Below, in pieces: positions 13,481-25,470 of a DNA stretch of 64,000 nt. The position numbers and the translations under genes were made by a program. Below the pieces are notes generated by a model. That model searched no databases. It was not told the origin of the DNA and saw only the letters and a list, made by a program, of their open reading frames with translations. This stretch comes from Mesocentrotus franciscanus (lineage: Eukaryota > Echinodermata > Echinoidea > Camarodonta > Strongylocentrotidae): positions 8,379,447 through 8,443,446 of the forward strand of contig CP137675.1 of assembly GCA_037976565.1 (NCBI GenBank), in the 5' to 3' direction. Position 1 is the stretch's first letter, and each line of letters starts with the position of its first letter.

Positions 13481-14085
13481 GGAAAATCATAACAAACGAG
13501 AAAGAGTATGAAGGACTAGAATGATAAAAAGGTTAGACTAGTCCGCCATTTGCGTCATAAAGGAAAGAGCCCCGGGTGAGCTAGAGAAGCAAGAGTGGAG
13601 TCGTGTTGTCCTGCCTGGTTGTGATCCACTACCCATGTGAATGCATGCTTCCAACCTAACGGCCATCAACAGTATGTTTTAATCGCAGCATTTTCTCATG
13701 CCCTGGGGGGAGAATTTGAAATGGTCCGCATCACTGATTTTAGGCTCTTAATCCAGCTCCTTGTCTGCTGGCAGAAATGGAACATTCTATTTCTGATATG
13801 ACATATTCTGACCACGATTTTCATCCTTGCTCTGTTGGCTGTTGTTGATATTAGTGTACATATTTAGAATTTAGGGATAAATACGGCATACCAATGCTGA
13901 CAGTATAATAGAAAATGAGAGCAATTGCCGGTGATCCAAATCAGAGAGCAAGAGGAAACAAAGATATCATGCTAAGAAGAAGCAGTTTGCTTTATCAACA
14001 CAATGCTCACAACGAATCTACAAATGTTATTTCATTTTTCTCATTCACAAGTCAATGACCACATGCAAGAAAGAAGAAATGAGTT

Positions 14086-14167
14086 TGTCTGGTGACAACC
14101 ACAAGGGCCTTTACTCAATACTCTACATCTTTACACAGAATAAACACCCTTCTGGCTCTCAGCAGAC
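14086..14167. repeat. Dispersed hairpin repeat, copy 3
   Basis: The right arm (AACACCCTTCTGGCTCTCAG, then CAGACA) is nearly canonical. The left arm (TGTCTGGTGACAACCACAAG) has drifted but still pairs over most of its length. Confidence 0.7.
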
Positions 14168-16741
14168 AAATTCAGTAGAGAAACATTCTCCTTGTTTCAT
14201 AGATAAAGCTTTGTTTTCTTTGATGACAGAAAATGTTAATATATCTTCCCCATCTAAGGCGACCATGGATTCAATACTGAAAGCCTGGATTGATAAGCAG
14301 AAACATGGGACAGTGAATGTATTTTGACGGAGACAACATAAAGAAGTAAGAAGAAAAAAGAAGACGCTGAAATAATCAATCCAATATGACTATGTGGGAC
14401 AGGAGGTTATCATCTTCCAATTTATGACTGCTTGTAGAGCCGATTTTCTGAGTCTTTATTTAGAAAAACTAATAAAAGTGGCTCATGTCATTGACTTTTG
14501 ATGTTTAGTATGTTCAGTAAATATCAAAAGAACAAAGCGAAGACAAGATAATGTCAGAATATTGGTTGAACCATGGTCATGTTTTCTGGAGAGTAAACCA
14601 TTTATGATTAGAATCTAGACATTTTGTTTGAATGTAGTTAGAGTTAACTTTGGGACATTTATATTGCACACACCTGCATCTCAGAGTTTCAAATATATTA
14701 AAGCATAGATGGCGTGAAGATGGCAGAGTGGATAAATCAATTTTGCTGTATTCTAGTAGGATAGTTTTCATGATAATGGAGAATACAACCTAAAATCAAT
14801 TTTTATGAAGGATAAATACCAGTTAGTTTGTATAAGTGGCAATACTTACAGTTGCATGGTCTGTAATCTTAAGAAGATGTTAAACTACTAGTACAGAAGC
14901 AAAGGTAAATATATCATCCTTGCATTATTCCATACATTTTCAAGCCAAGGACATTAAATGGCTTGCAAGAGATCAATAGAGATCAAATATTGTCACTTTT
15001 ATCTAAACATTTGATCTTTTCAGCAGACACTATTAAATGTTCAAATTCGTAACAAAATAATATGAGAAAAAACGCCTGTAGATGTATACCAGATATCAAT
15101 ATTCAAACTTCATCTGCAGCATATAACAATAAATTAAAATAACATTTGGTGAGACAATTCTTGAATTCTATTCATTTTCGGTACATTTCACATCAAGTTA
15201 CATTCCTTCAGTGTGAATTTCTCAAATTACCAATCAAACCAAACTACATTGCACATGCATTCAGCATACAGCACACAGAAGGAGCAATATGATATACTTC
15301 TTCAATCATATTGTTAAGAGAAAGAAAAAATGTGGGCGGAAGAAAGCTTCATTTGACTATTCTCACGTAGAACGCAGCCATTGCTGATGAGGTTATGCAA
15401 ACCCGTGGATTGAGTATAATTATACGCAGCTAATCCCTGCTTTGTTGACGAGGGAGTCATCAAGGACTTGGCAAGCATTCATAAAACATAGCAAAGCTAT
15501 CAATAATCCAAGAGCGATACCGATTACTTTCTTTCGAGAATCATACTCACACAATATCAACCAATATCACTCGACGATTCTGTTCTGGCACTGCCACTTT
15601 GCATGGTACATTAAACTTCTCCTTGACATATTGATCTAACGAGCAAATAAGTAGTGAAATGGCCATTCCCTTTATTGATTATCTGAGTTTCCATCAGAGA
15701 GTCTATATCATTATTAATATTTGTAAATACTTGATACAGATTTTTCTTAAATGCCTCAAGGAGACGGGGTATATCAGGATGCATGTGTAGGGGGGGGGGA
15801 ATGACTTGAGCATTATAATGCAGAAAATAGAGGTTATTATTTTTTTTTCTGGAAAAGGCACAATTGATTTAGTTTAGAGTATTCAACAGCAAGCATAATA
15901 TCATAGCTGAAATTAATTAGATTACTGACAGTAGCTCAGAAATGCCAAGCAAATAAAAACAATCAATGTTACTGATATAGATTTTGAAGGAATAAGAACA
16001 ATTTTTAAAAAAGCAATGGCCCATGTCTGGCATGAAAATGATTTCAATGGATGCGGCTCCACTCATTGCCAATGATACTAGCTACAGCTTTCCATCATCA
16101 ACTGTAGTCTAGTGCATTGTTTTCCCGATGATTTATCATGATATTCCAAACATACCGGTAAGTCAAAACATTTCAATAGAATCATCATTTACTCCAATAA
16201 AATAAAATCGTGCCCGGTATCTAAATGAGAAGGAAAAAAAACATCATCCCCCCAACATGCTTAATCCCATTCCCTCTGGAAAGAGGGGAAAGAAACTACC
16301 ACATGAAAAACATATTTGTGATTATCTCACTTTACATCTTAGACTTAAGAAAATCCAAAATAGAAAATAAATTGAAGCCTACACAAGTGAAATGAGAGAA
16401 TAGAAGATTTAACATATAGAGTGATTTTGGCGCATTGCTTCAATAATTGGACTAAATTGTCCTATATATATATATATATATTACAAAAATATATATCTTA
16501 AATAACAGCATATCACTGTGTGAAAGGCTGAGTTTACCAAAAAATATTCTAACCCAACCCTTCTAATTCCTCAGACAATCAGATCTTCATTTTCTTTTAC
16601 CCTACCCTGAGGAAGAGAGAGAGAAATGTTTATTCTTAGTGTGGTGCATTTGGTTTCTAAAGAAGATGGAGTTGTTGATTTATTGGCATCATTTCTTGGT
16701 TTGACCCCTTTCCATCATATGGACTGGAACAAAGAAGATCA

Positions 16742-16900
16742 GGGCCCCGTTGCATAAAACTTACCATTGATGGTAACTTTGCCATCAATGGCAACTACCA
16801 TGGTAACAGGGCTCAACAGCCAATCAAAATCAAGGTTTCCATGGTAGTTACCATTGATGGCAAAGTTACCATCAATGGTAAGTTTTATGCAACGGGCCCC
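16742..16900. mobile_element. Near-perfect palindromic MITE, 159 bp
   Basis: Two arms of about 60 bases begin GGGCCCCGTTGCATAAAAC and, from the other end, GGGGCCCGTTGCATAAAAC, and match almost throughout. Each arm contains a smaller palindrome (TTACCATTGATGGTAA). Flanks AGATCA and AGATGA may be a decayed target duplication. There is no coding capacity. The arms are so alike that the insertion, or a correction event, is probably recent. Confidence 0.9.
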
Positions 16901-17119
16901 AGATGATATAAAGCTCGAATAAACCCAAGGTTAACATACCAGAGGTGCATTTCAACGTCATAATTAAGTTCACGAACAATCATAACAATCTCTCCAATAA
17001 TACTCATATTAGCACTGATTCCAGCACTGATTACTATTATTCCTTCTAAATCATATCATTGGGATGGGAGCATACAACAATTTTTCCTCTTTATCCCCCT
17101 TTCCCTTTTTTCTTCTCTC

Positions 17120-17200
17120 CCTCTCCCATCTCTCTCTCTCTCTCTCTCTCTTTCTCTTTTTCTCTCTACCCCTCTCTCTCTCTCTCTCTCTTGTTTTCTC
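17120..17200. repeat. (CT)n-rich tract
   Basis: CT-rich sequence with two nearly pure CT runs. Overlapping frames on both strands are compositional. Confidence 0.85.
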
Positions 17201-18820
17201 TGACTCCATTTACTGTTTTCTCCATCTCTCCTTTCATACACCATTCCAAGAAATTGTTAATACAAACAATATCTTTCATTTCTGAGACTGGAAATCTGCC
17301 GTTGCATTCATTCTCAAAAGCTCATCACAAACGATGAGAAAAAATGTGAGATGGTGTCAGCGGACAGGAAAGCACACGGTGCATACCTATACGTCAATAC
17401 TTTCGGTGAATGAATGCACACTATTTCACACATATACGTCAATGTTTTAGGTGAATTAATGCCTACTCTTTCACACAATTTTCATAAGAGATCTAATATT
17501 CTAGATGAATACAACTTCTGGACAACCTGATTTTTTTTGCCATTGTGTTTATCTATTTAGAAATTAAGTAACCTCAATTCATTTGTCTCCTACACATTAC
17601 AAAGTCCAATCTGTGTAAAATTTGTGTATTGCTCCCCATCTGTCTCTGCATACAAACTCTTCCTCACTTTTCCCTGTAGCCTGTCATTATAATGCTATTC
17701 ACCACTGTTTTGACATCTTTTGTTCAAACTGTTTCTCACCAACATTACCTTTTTTCACATTTTTCTGTGAAAGAGGAAGGTACCTTATAATTCAAAGGTA
17801 TCTTTAAGATGAGTGTTGTAAAATTGTTGATATTTACACATCCTCAAACATGTATCTTTATTATTTGTTTCAATCAATAACTATACAAAATGTTGGAAAG
17901 AAAAGAATCTGTGGAAGTACAGATATACCGATGTTTTGAATAAGTGACCATTAAAGATGCCTTTGATATCTCTTGCCTCTCCCATGTGAACCCAAACTAA
18001 CCAGAAAGGTAGACATCATTACAGCATTGAGCATTTGATAAAACAACCTTGAATATGTAAATCTGTTTAAGACATCTGGAGTATAACGTATGACTTGTAT
18101 GCATGGACATGAAATCACCTGCAATCCTGCTGACTACACACAGCATGGTTACAAAGAAATCTAACCCCCCTTGGTGTTTCCAAGACGTGTACACCAAACA
18201 CGAAAGACAATCTGCTGGAGCTAGGGGCCAAAGTGATTGTCGCCTGACCTAACCAGATTCTGTTACTGATGAAAACCGGCTCAAATTTGCCGCAAAATCC
18301 ATTATTAATTTTTCTTCTCCCATTTTAGCGGCTTCCTCTCATCTATGACAGCTCTAAGTTGGGTTCAACTCATGCACACAGAATAGATTTCTGGTTACAT
18401 TCCCACCAGAATTAGCCTCTGCATTAGCAGGGCTGTCTCGAATAACTATTTACCACAGGGACGCTTTAAAAGGCTAAGAACTCATTTACAGCATGCTAAA
18501 CCTATAGATTTGTTCAGTCTTTGGTGGCCTTGGCATTCAATCTTTCCAGTACTTTTATCCAATTAAAGCCCCATTCCTTCACCATCACAATAATTATTGG
18601 AATATCTCAAATCTAAAAGCTAAGTGAAAATATCATGCATCATACACAGAAGCATAATCACATACTAGTAACTCTCTTTAGTATCACAGCTCTAGATATA
18701 AAAATCAGTCATTTTAATCATTCATAAGTATAATAAGTCTCTTTTTTTATCTCACTTTTAAAGGAAACATTTTTATCTTTCAAATGAAATAATTGCACAT
18801 CATTCTAAAGTATCAAAGAC

Positions 18821-19246
18821 CCCGTTCTCATTCACTTCGTTGGAGCGGTCTAACTAAGACCCGTTCCTCAGGAGCGGTTCTTAGGTGAGTGAGAACGGTC
18901 AAAGAAGACTCCAGAAGACCACCTCAGGAGGTGGTCTTCAGGAACGGGTCTTATTAAGAGCAGTTTGGAGCGCTCTAACGTGCGAGTGTGAACGGAAGCG
19001 TACTTTGAACGGAAGTGGTCTAGTGACGTTGCACGCGAAACATGTAGTACGGTACATACGCTTAGTATTCCGCGAAAAATTTACCCGCTGACCTGAGCTG
19101 CCATAGCAACAAGACCACTTTGACTCGTGGAGCGGTTTGAGCCATAAAAAACTGCTCGGAGTGTGAACCCTCGCAAACCGTTCCTCAAGACCCGTTCCTC
19201 TGGAGCGGTCTAACTAAGACCACTTTCAAAGTGAGTGAGAACAGGG
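18821..19246. mobile_element. TIR element of 426 bp with 8-bp target duplication (hAT-like)
   Basis: The identical 8-mer TCAAAGAC lies at 18813-18820 and 19247-19254. The ends are CCCGTTCTCATTCACTT and, inward from the right, CCCTGTTCTCACTCACTTT. Internal subrepeats carry GGAGCGGTCTAACTAAGACC and AAGACCCGTTCCTC in both orientations. It has no transposase frame. An 8-bp duplication is typical of hAT elements; the superfamily is inferred. Confidence 0.8.
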
Positions 19247-19410
19247 TCAAAGACCAGGGGGCAACCAAGAAGATAAGCAGTGGATAAAATATTTCTCTTG
19301 AAAAGAGTCATATGTGGATATTTATGGAAACTTTAATACTTTTGGTTGCTTTAGATTTGTAATTCTGATAGCGAAAAATCAATGTATTACAAGAGATCAA
19401 ATAAAAGTAG

Positions 19411-19666
19411 AGGTGTTGTGATCTAATGGATCACATGGTTCGCGGTTCGAGTCCCGCCGCGGCACTAATGTTTTTTGGCAAGACATTAATCCACATTTAC
19501 CACACTCTACCCAGGTGAGGTAAATGGATACCCAGTAGGAAGAAATTCCTTGAATGCTTGAGCGCCTTTTCTTTGTAGTTCGGCTAAAGCCGGAGTAATA
19601 ATATGATTGCAGGACCCTCGGGGAGAACAGTATTAATACTGATGAGACTACCTTGGGTATTAAAGA

Positions 19667-19697
<31 letters not shown>
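19411..19697 (+). mobile_element. tRNA-derived SINE, near full length
   Basis: The head carries a clear polymerase III B box (GGTTCGAGTCCCGCCGCGGC); the A-box side is shortened. The central part (AAATGGATACCCAGTAGGAA, ATGCTTGAGCGCC, AAAGCCGGAGTAATAAT) recurs at 33735-33895 and partly at 39995-40110. The 3' end runs into an (ATT)n tail at 19667-19697, the usual SINE/LINE-type tail. It is not a functional tRNA because the anticodon region is missing. Confidence 0.8.
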
Positions 19698-19699
<2 letters not shown>

Positions 19700-22400
19700 C
19701 ATTTCCTTTTAGCCCCAGCTGAAAATAATTTTGCTTGAAACTATCCAACAAGGACAAAAGTCTTTTTCACAAATTATAAATAGAACCTCTAACATTTAAA
19801 ATCGATTGATCTGTTTCTCGTTCCAAATGGTCAGATTCTGAATTTACAATTACTTTTTCATACTCGCGTGGGTGGAATTTTTAAAGGTACATAGACAAGA
19901 CTTTCCTGTCATGTGGCAGTGATAGATTGCATTGCCGGTAGGAGAGCCCAGTATGGCACATACAGGGTTAAAATGGAGGACAGACACCATCTCTTACGAC
20001 AGAGCCTACCACAGAGGTGGCTTGTATAAATCTTTCACAGATACGGCATGCATCTCTCAAGAGTGGGTGTCACTGTCTAGACAGCATGTAAAGTCTCTTA
20101 ATCTCACACTTTTAGGTTGACATTTTGACAGTCCTGGGGCAGGGTTTTCTCACCGAACAAGTCGTCTGTTAAGAGCCAGAAGAGTGTTAACTCATAAGTA
20201 AAATGTTATGATTAACACCCTTCTGGCTCCAAACAGACCAAGTCTATAAGTCTTGTCATGTCCACGCAAGAATGTAACAACCAGACAAGTGATACAGATG
20301 TAAGTCTCCTCAATTCCTCTAGTTTCTTGAATGATGTTCACACATGGCCCTTACCATATGCATTATGAATATAAGGCAACACTGTCAAACACACATTTTT
20401 AGAAAGGACAAACAGGGAACTCAAAGAAATGTCAAAATGAAGAAATTGATCAACAGGACATGTAATGTTATCACTGATTATTGATAAAATTACCTCTTCC
20501 TTATGAAGAGGGTAGTAAACAAGTGGAAGTGAAAGGGGGTTAAAAAAAAAAACTGTTCCAATCACTTGTTTTGAAGGTATATCATAACACAGGTACAGTA
20601 GAGCAATCCCTCCTCTGAGGTTTAAAGGGTGCAAGTTTCACACCCATATTCCATTCATATAAATCCCATGTGAGCAGGTGGCCTTTACAGTGATACAACC
20701 AACAGCGGAAGTCCGCTATGGATTTTCATTACCGCCTTCAAGAAAATAGAAACATGCTGGAAATCAATAACCATGGTTTATGTGCGCTGTGTTGTGTCAT
20801 GTGTGCCTGCTTTAGTGGCAAGATTTGAATGAATAATGCAAATCTCACAACACATGAGACTGTCCGTAGTATGATTTGCTGGCATGGTTTACGCTTGTAT
20901 TTGTAAAGTTTATTCCTCAAAACTCGTTCAGTCATGACGCATCAAAACTGCAGCTTTTTTGTTTATGACTTCAAGTGTGATACACCTCATACTTCTGTAC
21001 CTTATAACAGAGAGCTCAGTTTATATGCGTGGGACATTTGTTGCGCACAGTTGCTATTCCTTTACACGTTTTAAAAAACAGTGCCTTTTTTGCAGCGGTT
21101 TAACGCGGTATATTGTCCCATATCTAAACAAGCTTTTGTTCTCTTCTCAGCTGTAGACTTTTTGATGTGTCATTTCTTCCTATTAATTTTTTTTATTTTA
21201 TCCAGCACATTCAAATTCTAAGATATTACATACTTTCTGAAAATTATTTGATGAAACATTTGACACTCTTTTTAAAAGAAAATATGAATTGTATTTTTTT
21301 ACCTAATAATTCACTATTATTACAACCCTTATGCATCTAAATGAAATTATGCAGAGACTATATGAAAAAATTGAAAGTGTGACTTGATTACAAGATACCC
21401 CAATGTAAATTACATGAAGTAACCATTGAGGTTACACACTTCAAATTGTTGCCATCTGACAGACATCAAAACACATGTACAATAACATAGTCCTCATTTG
21501 ATTATGTATCCAACTCACGAAGTACATTTTAAAAATGGGTAATGTCCTCATGAATATAAAACAGATTGCTATCATTTATAAGGGCATTGTTCACATTACT
21601 TCAGTTGTAGTAAGGCCTTGATGAGAGAGTGAAAACATTGATGCCTCAAGGAAAGGGGGAACGTGACTGGAATCGATCCTTGTCAGGAAATATGCATGCA
21701 GGGGGGAGAGTCGGCAGTCAGGATTTGTAAAACTCCCACGAGAGGAAACTTTCTCTGAAGATTACAGCTAAGTCCCCTCACACTTCATTAACGAGAACAA
21801 GCTTTGCGATACCGTTCCCACTTCCTAAAATTCTCCTTCCACACACATCCTCTTTCCATTGGTGTACAACTTCTTGACAGTGCTATGACCCCTTACTCTT
21901 TACTACTGCAAATAAGCTTTATGCTGGCTTTTCCATTTCCATAAATTCTTTGTACACATGACCTACTTCTCCTGCGTATAACCTCTTATCTCATTGTGGA
22001 TATACATTATGCGATACCTTATACACGCTCTCTCCATACATTTTTAATATCGATGAGAGTGGGGATGTGACGTAATGAGAAATGGTATTAGCAGTGCGGA
22101 TGGCGCTAAAGGCTATCAGAATAAAACCTGTGCGGATGAAAGAACCCCGGAGAAGTGGGGGGAAAGAATGCGTGCTTTGATTCACACTCATTCAAGCATT
22201 CACATCGACACATTCACGAGCATCAAATCAAATTAAAATTCCTCAAGAAGCCTACAAGCTGAAATGACAAGCTAAAGCACGTCTGGTGGCAATGGCTTCT
22301 AGATATTTCATACTTTTCATAATTTCCCTCTCTAATAGAGAGCTGGACGAGTCATGCCTAACTTCACTCATCTATTAACGTTTTCCTATTCAGCTCTCTA
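19700..22400. other. Gene-free interval
   Basis: Apart from the hairpin at 20.2 kb nothing distinctive was seen. Short open frames lack splice sites or recognisable content. Confidence 0.4.
20164..20239. repeat. Dispersed hairpin repeat, copy 4 (best preserved)
   Basis: The arms GTCTGTTAAGAGCCAGAAG and CTTCTGGCTCCAAACAGAC pair almost completely. A direct 6-mer CAAGTC sits immediately outside both ends (20157-20163 region and 20239-20244 region), as expected of a target-site duplication. This is the only copy where such a duplication is convincing by eye. Confidence 0.85.
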
Positions 22401-22408
22401 TCACGCGT

Positions 22409-22577
22409 CTCTCTCTCTCTCTCTCTCTCTATCTTTTCCCGATATCTCACTCTTTTTCTCTTTTCTCTTTCTTTCTTTCTTTCTTTCTCTCTCTCTCTCT
22501 CCTCCCTCCCTCCCTCCCTCCCTCCCTCCCTCCCTCCCTCCCTCCCTCCCTCCCTCCCTCCCTCCCTCTCTCTCTCA
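22409..22577. repeat. Compound microsatellite (CT)n-(CTTT)n-(CCCT)n
   Basis: CT repeats, then CTTT repeats, then about 17 perfect CCCT units near 22500-22568. The minus strand is (AGGG)n, a sequence able to form G-quadruplexes. Confidence 0.95.
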
Positions 22578-23151
22578 TCTTTCTAAAGAAACTAAGGTGT
22601 CCATTATTCATGTTATTCTGTAACTCCCTTGAATAGATTGACAAAAAATGCAGTTATACAGCATTCCTTTACAACTTTACTTTCCTTTATAGAGAGTTCA
22701 CTAGGCATCTCTCTTCCATTTGTATTTCACATCAAGATGTGATTTCAAGAGAAGCATTAAGTACCCTGTGATGTCACAATACTCGCTTAATCTTTATTCA
22801 TGCAGAATGACACAGAAAGGCTGGAGAAGGTCGTGAAGCCCATCATAAATGCATCAAGTTGTGAAGATACGATCCTGAATATTCATCTCAAATGACATTT
22901 CAAGCAAAAAGCCAAAGATATGGAATGAATCTTCTCTATTTCATTTCAAATGTAACACAAAGCTCACTCTACCCATATGCCAAGATTGATACAATCTTAT
23001 TTTGATTTATTGAGGGAGATTTTCCTCTAGAGCTTTAGTATAAACAAGTAGTCCGTGTTCTTGTAAAATCTAAATCCAACCTTTCCCAGAAATTTTACTG
23101 CTCAACTACATACTGTTCCACACTGCATGTTGACAAGTATGGAATATACAA

Positions 23152-23222
23152 CTGCTGAGAGCAAGGACTGCATTAACTCGTAACCATTGACAGAGAGTAA
23201 GTATACTTCTGGCTCTCAAGTG
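23152..23222. repeat. Dispersed hairpin repeat, copy 5 (diverged)
   Basis: ACTGCTGAGAGCAAGGACTG...CATTAACTCG on the left and ACTTCTGGCTCTCAAGTG on the right. It is recognisable by order and spacing of the core, with several mismatches. Confidence 0.65.
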
Positions 23223-24108
23223 ACGACAGAATCAAAGCTTTCATTTGGTTCTTGGAACATAATAAGTAAAATACAAACTTAAATAATATTCATAACCATT
23301 TTCATCTCTTTTAAAAGTAATATTTCATCTGTACACTTAAAAAACTGACTAACTGAAAGCAATTCGAAATTCCAAGCACCAAATGTCCACAAGGTTCTTA
23401 ATAATTTCTGGAATACAGTATTCTCGGATGATTCCTGTACTATTTTCAAATTCTACCTGTATACATGGTAAGGCATGCAAGGTGGTAGATAAGACTCAAT
23501 CCATCTCTGAATCTACTCAGGTTTCCATTCCTTCTCATCTCCTGATCTCAACTTCCAATTTGAGGTAGACGATGAAATGCGTTCCTCGAGATGCTCTTCC
23601 CTAACAAGCGCTGATCTGATATGCCCTGCTCTCTCCCGCCCTGATCACTCCCACGAAAGCGAAACCGACATCAAGGACGAGATTAGTCAATCCTCAACGA
23701 GATGACAATCGATGCCAAATGTTGATCAGGATTATTTCAAGTCAGCGCCAAGCAGGCAAGGCATAAATTGTCATTTGTGCAGAGCAATTATAGGCAACGT
23801 TTGTGGAGGAATGTGTACGCAGGTTCTGTTAAGTCGTGGGCTCTTGTAAATCTAATCTAATGTTCTATATCAGGTTGGGTATCTTCTTTACCACGTAGTG
23901 AGCAGGCTTGTATCACATTGCTACATTCTGCAACAGTGGTAGTATGAATTGTCAACTGGCATGTCTTCCTATCCTACAAAACAGACAGTACAATCTCTCT
24001 CTGTCTCTCTTTTTCTCTCTGTAAGACATTCATTTGAAAATATAGCTTTGTTCCCATTTTAATACTCATCTAAAGAAGATATGAACACACTGTGTACTCT
24101 GTACTGTA

Positions 24109-24162
24109 TCTGTTTATAGCCAGAAAGATACAAGTTAACACTCTTCTGGCTTCAAACAGATA
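24109..24162. repeat. Dispersed hairpin repeat, copy 6 (short loop)
   Basis: ATCTGTTTATAGCCAGAAAG on the left and CTTCTGGCTTCAAACAGAT on the right, only about 16 bases apart. A lone half-copy-like stretch (GTCTGTAGAGAGGAAGAAGG) follows near 24363. Confidence 0.75.
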
Positions 24163-24686
24163 ATTCAATCTGTTTCAACACTAATATCTGTTACTTAAGC
24201 TCAATGTTCTTCAGTTTGAAGAATTATCTGCATTGGCAATTCATATAAATCTACGGTTAACAACAGAATTGTGTAATTTAGCAATTAACAGATGGGTGAT
24301 TTGGGATGTAATTTATAACTATGCAATAACAAATACAGAGGAAATCTGATACATGATGTATTGTCTGTAGAGAGGAAGAAGGACATTAACAAATGCAATT
24401 ATTTGCATCATTTTAGTTTTTAGATAAAGGATTATCTAAGTTTGAAAAGAGCTCATATTCGCCAAAGAGATTTACTACTTCATAACCTATATTCAATATT
24501 TTAATATAAATAAAGGGACATAATCCTGAATAATCAATCATTATTGTAATTGAAAATCAGAGGCGATCCAGGTTACGTTTATAATTGTTACCAAAATAGC
24601 ACCACTTACCAAAGATAAGATTTTTTTTTTTTCATTTATGAAATCCTACCGGAAATGGAATCAATCAATAATTCCCAGTGGAGAGG

Positions 24687-24713
24687 TAGAGAGAGAGAGA
24701 GAGAGAGAGAGAG
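24687..24713. repeat. (AG)n microsatellite
   Basis: A pure AG run in otherwise mixed sequence. Confidence 0.9.
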
Positions 24714-25199
24714 TAATGCCTCAAGGCTACATTTTGCCAACGTTATATTGAAATCACTCTGTCAACCTGTAATGGTTGAGAATTATTGATGCGATGTGGA
24801 GAATTGTACGATAAGTTTGATTTGAAATGCAAAGTGAAAATAAACAAAGCATCATCTAAGCATCACAACACAATCTCAATTATCAAGATTTGCACAAGTA
24901 AAATGCTATTTGACTCTGTAAATAACGGAGTGTATTTGTACTGCTGGATGCATGCAAATAAAAGAGATATATGTTTAATTTATGCACTAATAGTGGTTCC
25001 TTACTCAACATAATATTAATTTTAATTTTCAACATCACAGGGTCTATCTCTATCTTGCAATATCGAATGTCAATGACTAGTTTGTCTTTTTTTACCATGG
25101 GCAGTCTTGATAGCCTGTACTCTACCTCATCTCTTCCCTCCCTGAGCTCTTCATTTTCTGTCACCTTCTCTTTCTCCCTCACATTTCCTTTCTGTTCTA

Positions 25200-25224
25200 C
25201 TCCATGTGACTCCTCTTTCTCTTT

Positions 25225-25257
<33 letters not shown>

Positions 25258-25470
25258 ATTTGTTCTTTTCTCTGTTTTTTCCTCATGCTCCTTTTTAGTT
25301 GTCAGTTTTGTTATTGCTATTATTGCTATTATTATTGTTGTTGTATTTTCTTTGTATCCTCCAATGTATTTATATATTGTTTATGTCGCTTGAATATGTA
25401 TGTCACTCGCCAGTGGAGGACGAATTTCTGTATTTTTAAATCAGACAATAAATTATCTTGAATCTTGAAT
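25200..25470 (+). mobile_element. Possible 3' end of a non-LTR retrotransposon, after a (CT)n tract
   Basis: A CT-rich run (about 25210-25256) is followed by a T-rich stretch and then CAATAAATTATCTTGAATCT with a repeated CTTGAAT end, which resembles 3' tails of CR1/L2-type elements. There is no reverse-transcriptase remnant, so the call is weak. Confidence 0.35.

Larger units (their letters stand above)
13085..16741. other. Gene-free interval apart from repeats
   Basis: Besides the AG array at 13.2 kb and the hairpin at 14.1 kb, it holds a short (AT)n at about 16465-16485 and a G run near 15790. No exon was supported. Confidence 0.4.

Noticed and set aside
13179..13490. 103-codon Leu/Ser minus-strand frame
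   Set aside because: Purely compositional, produced by the (AG)n array.
19411..19470. Functional tRNA gene
   Set aside because: Only a B box is intact; the anticodon arm is missing and a SINE body with (ATT)n tail follows.
24971..25393. 140-codon plus-strand frame
   Set aside because: Dominated by CT-rich and T-rich low-complexity sequence at a probable retrotransposon end.
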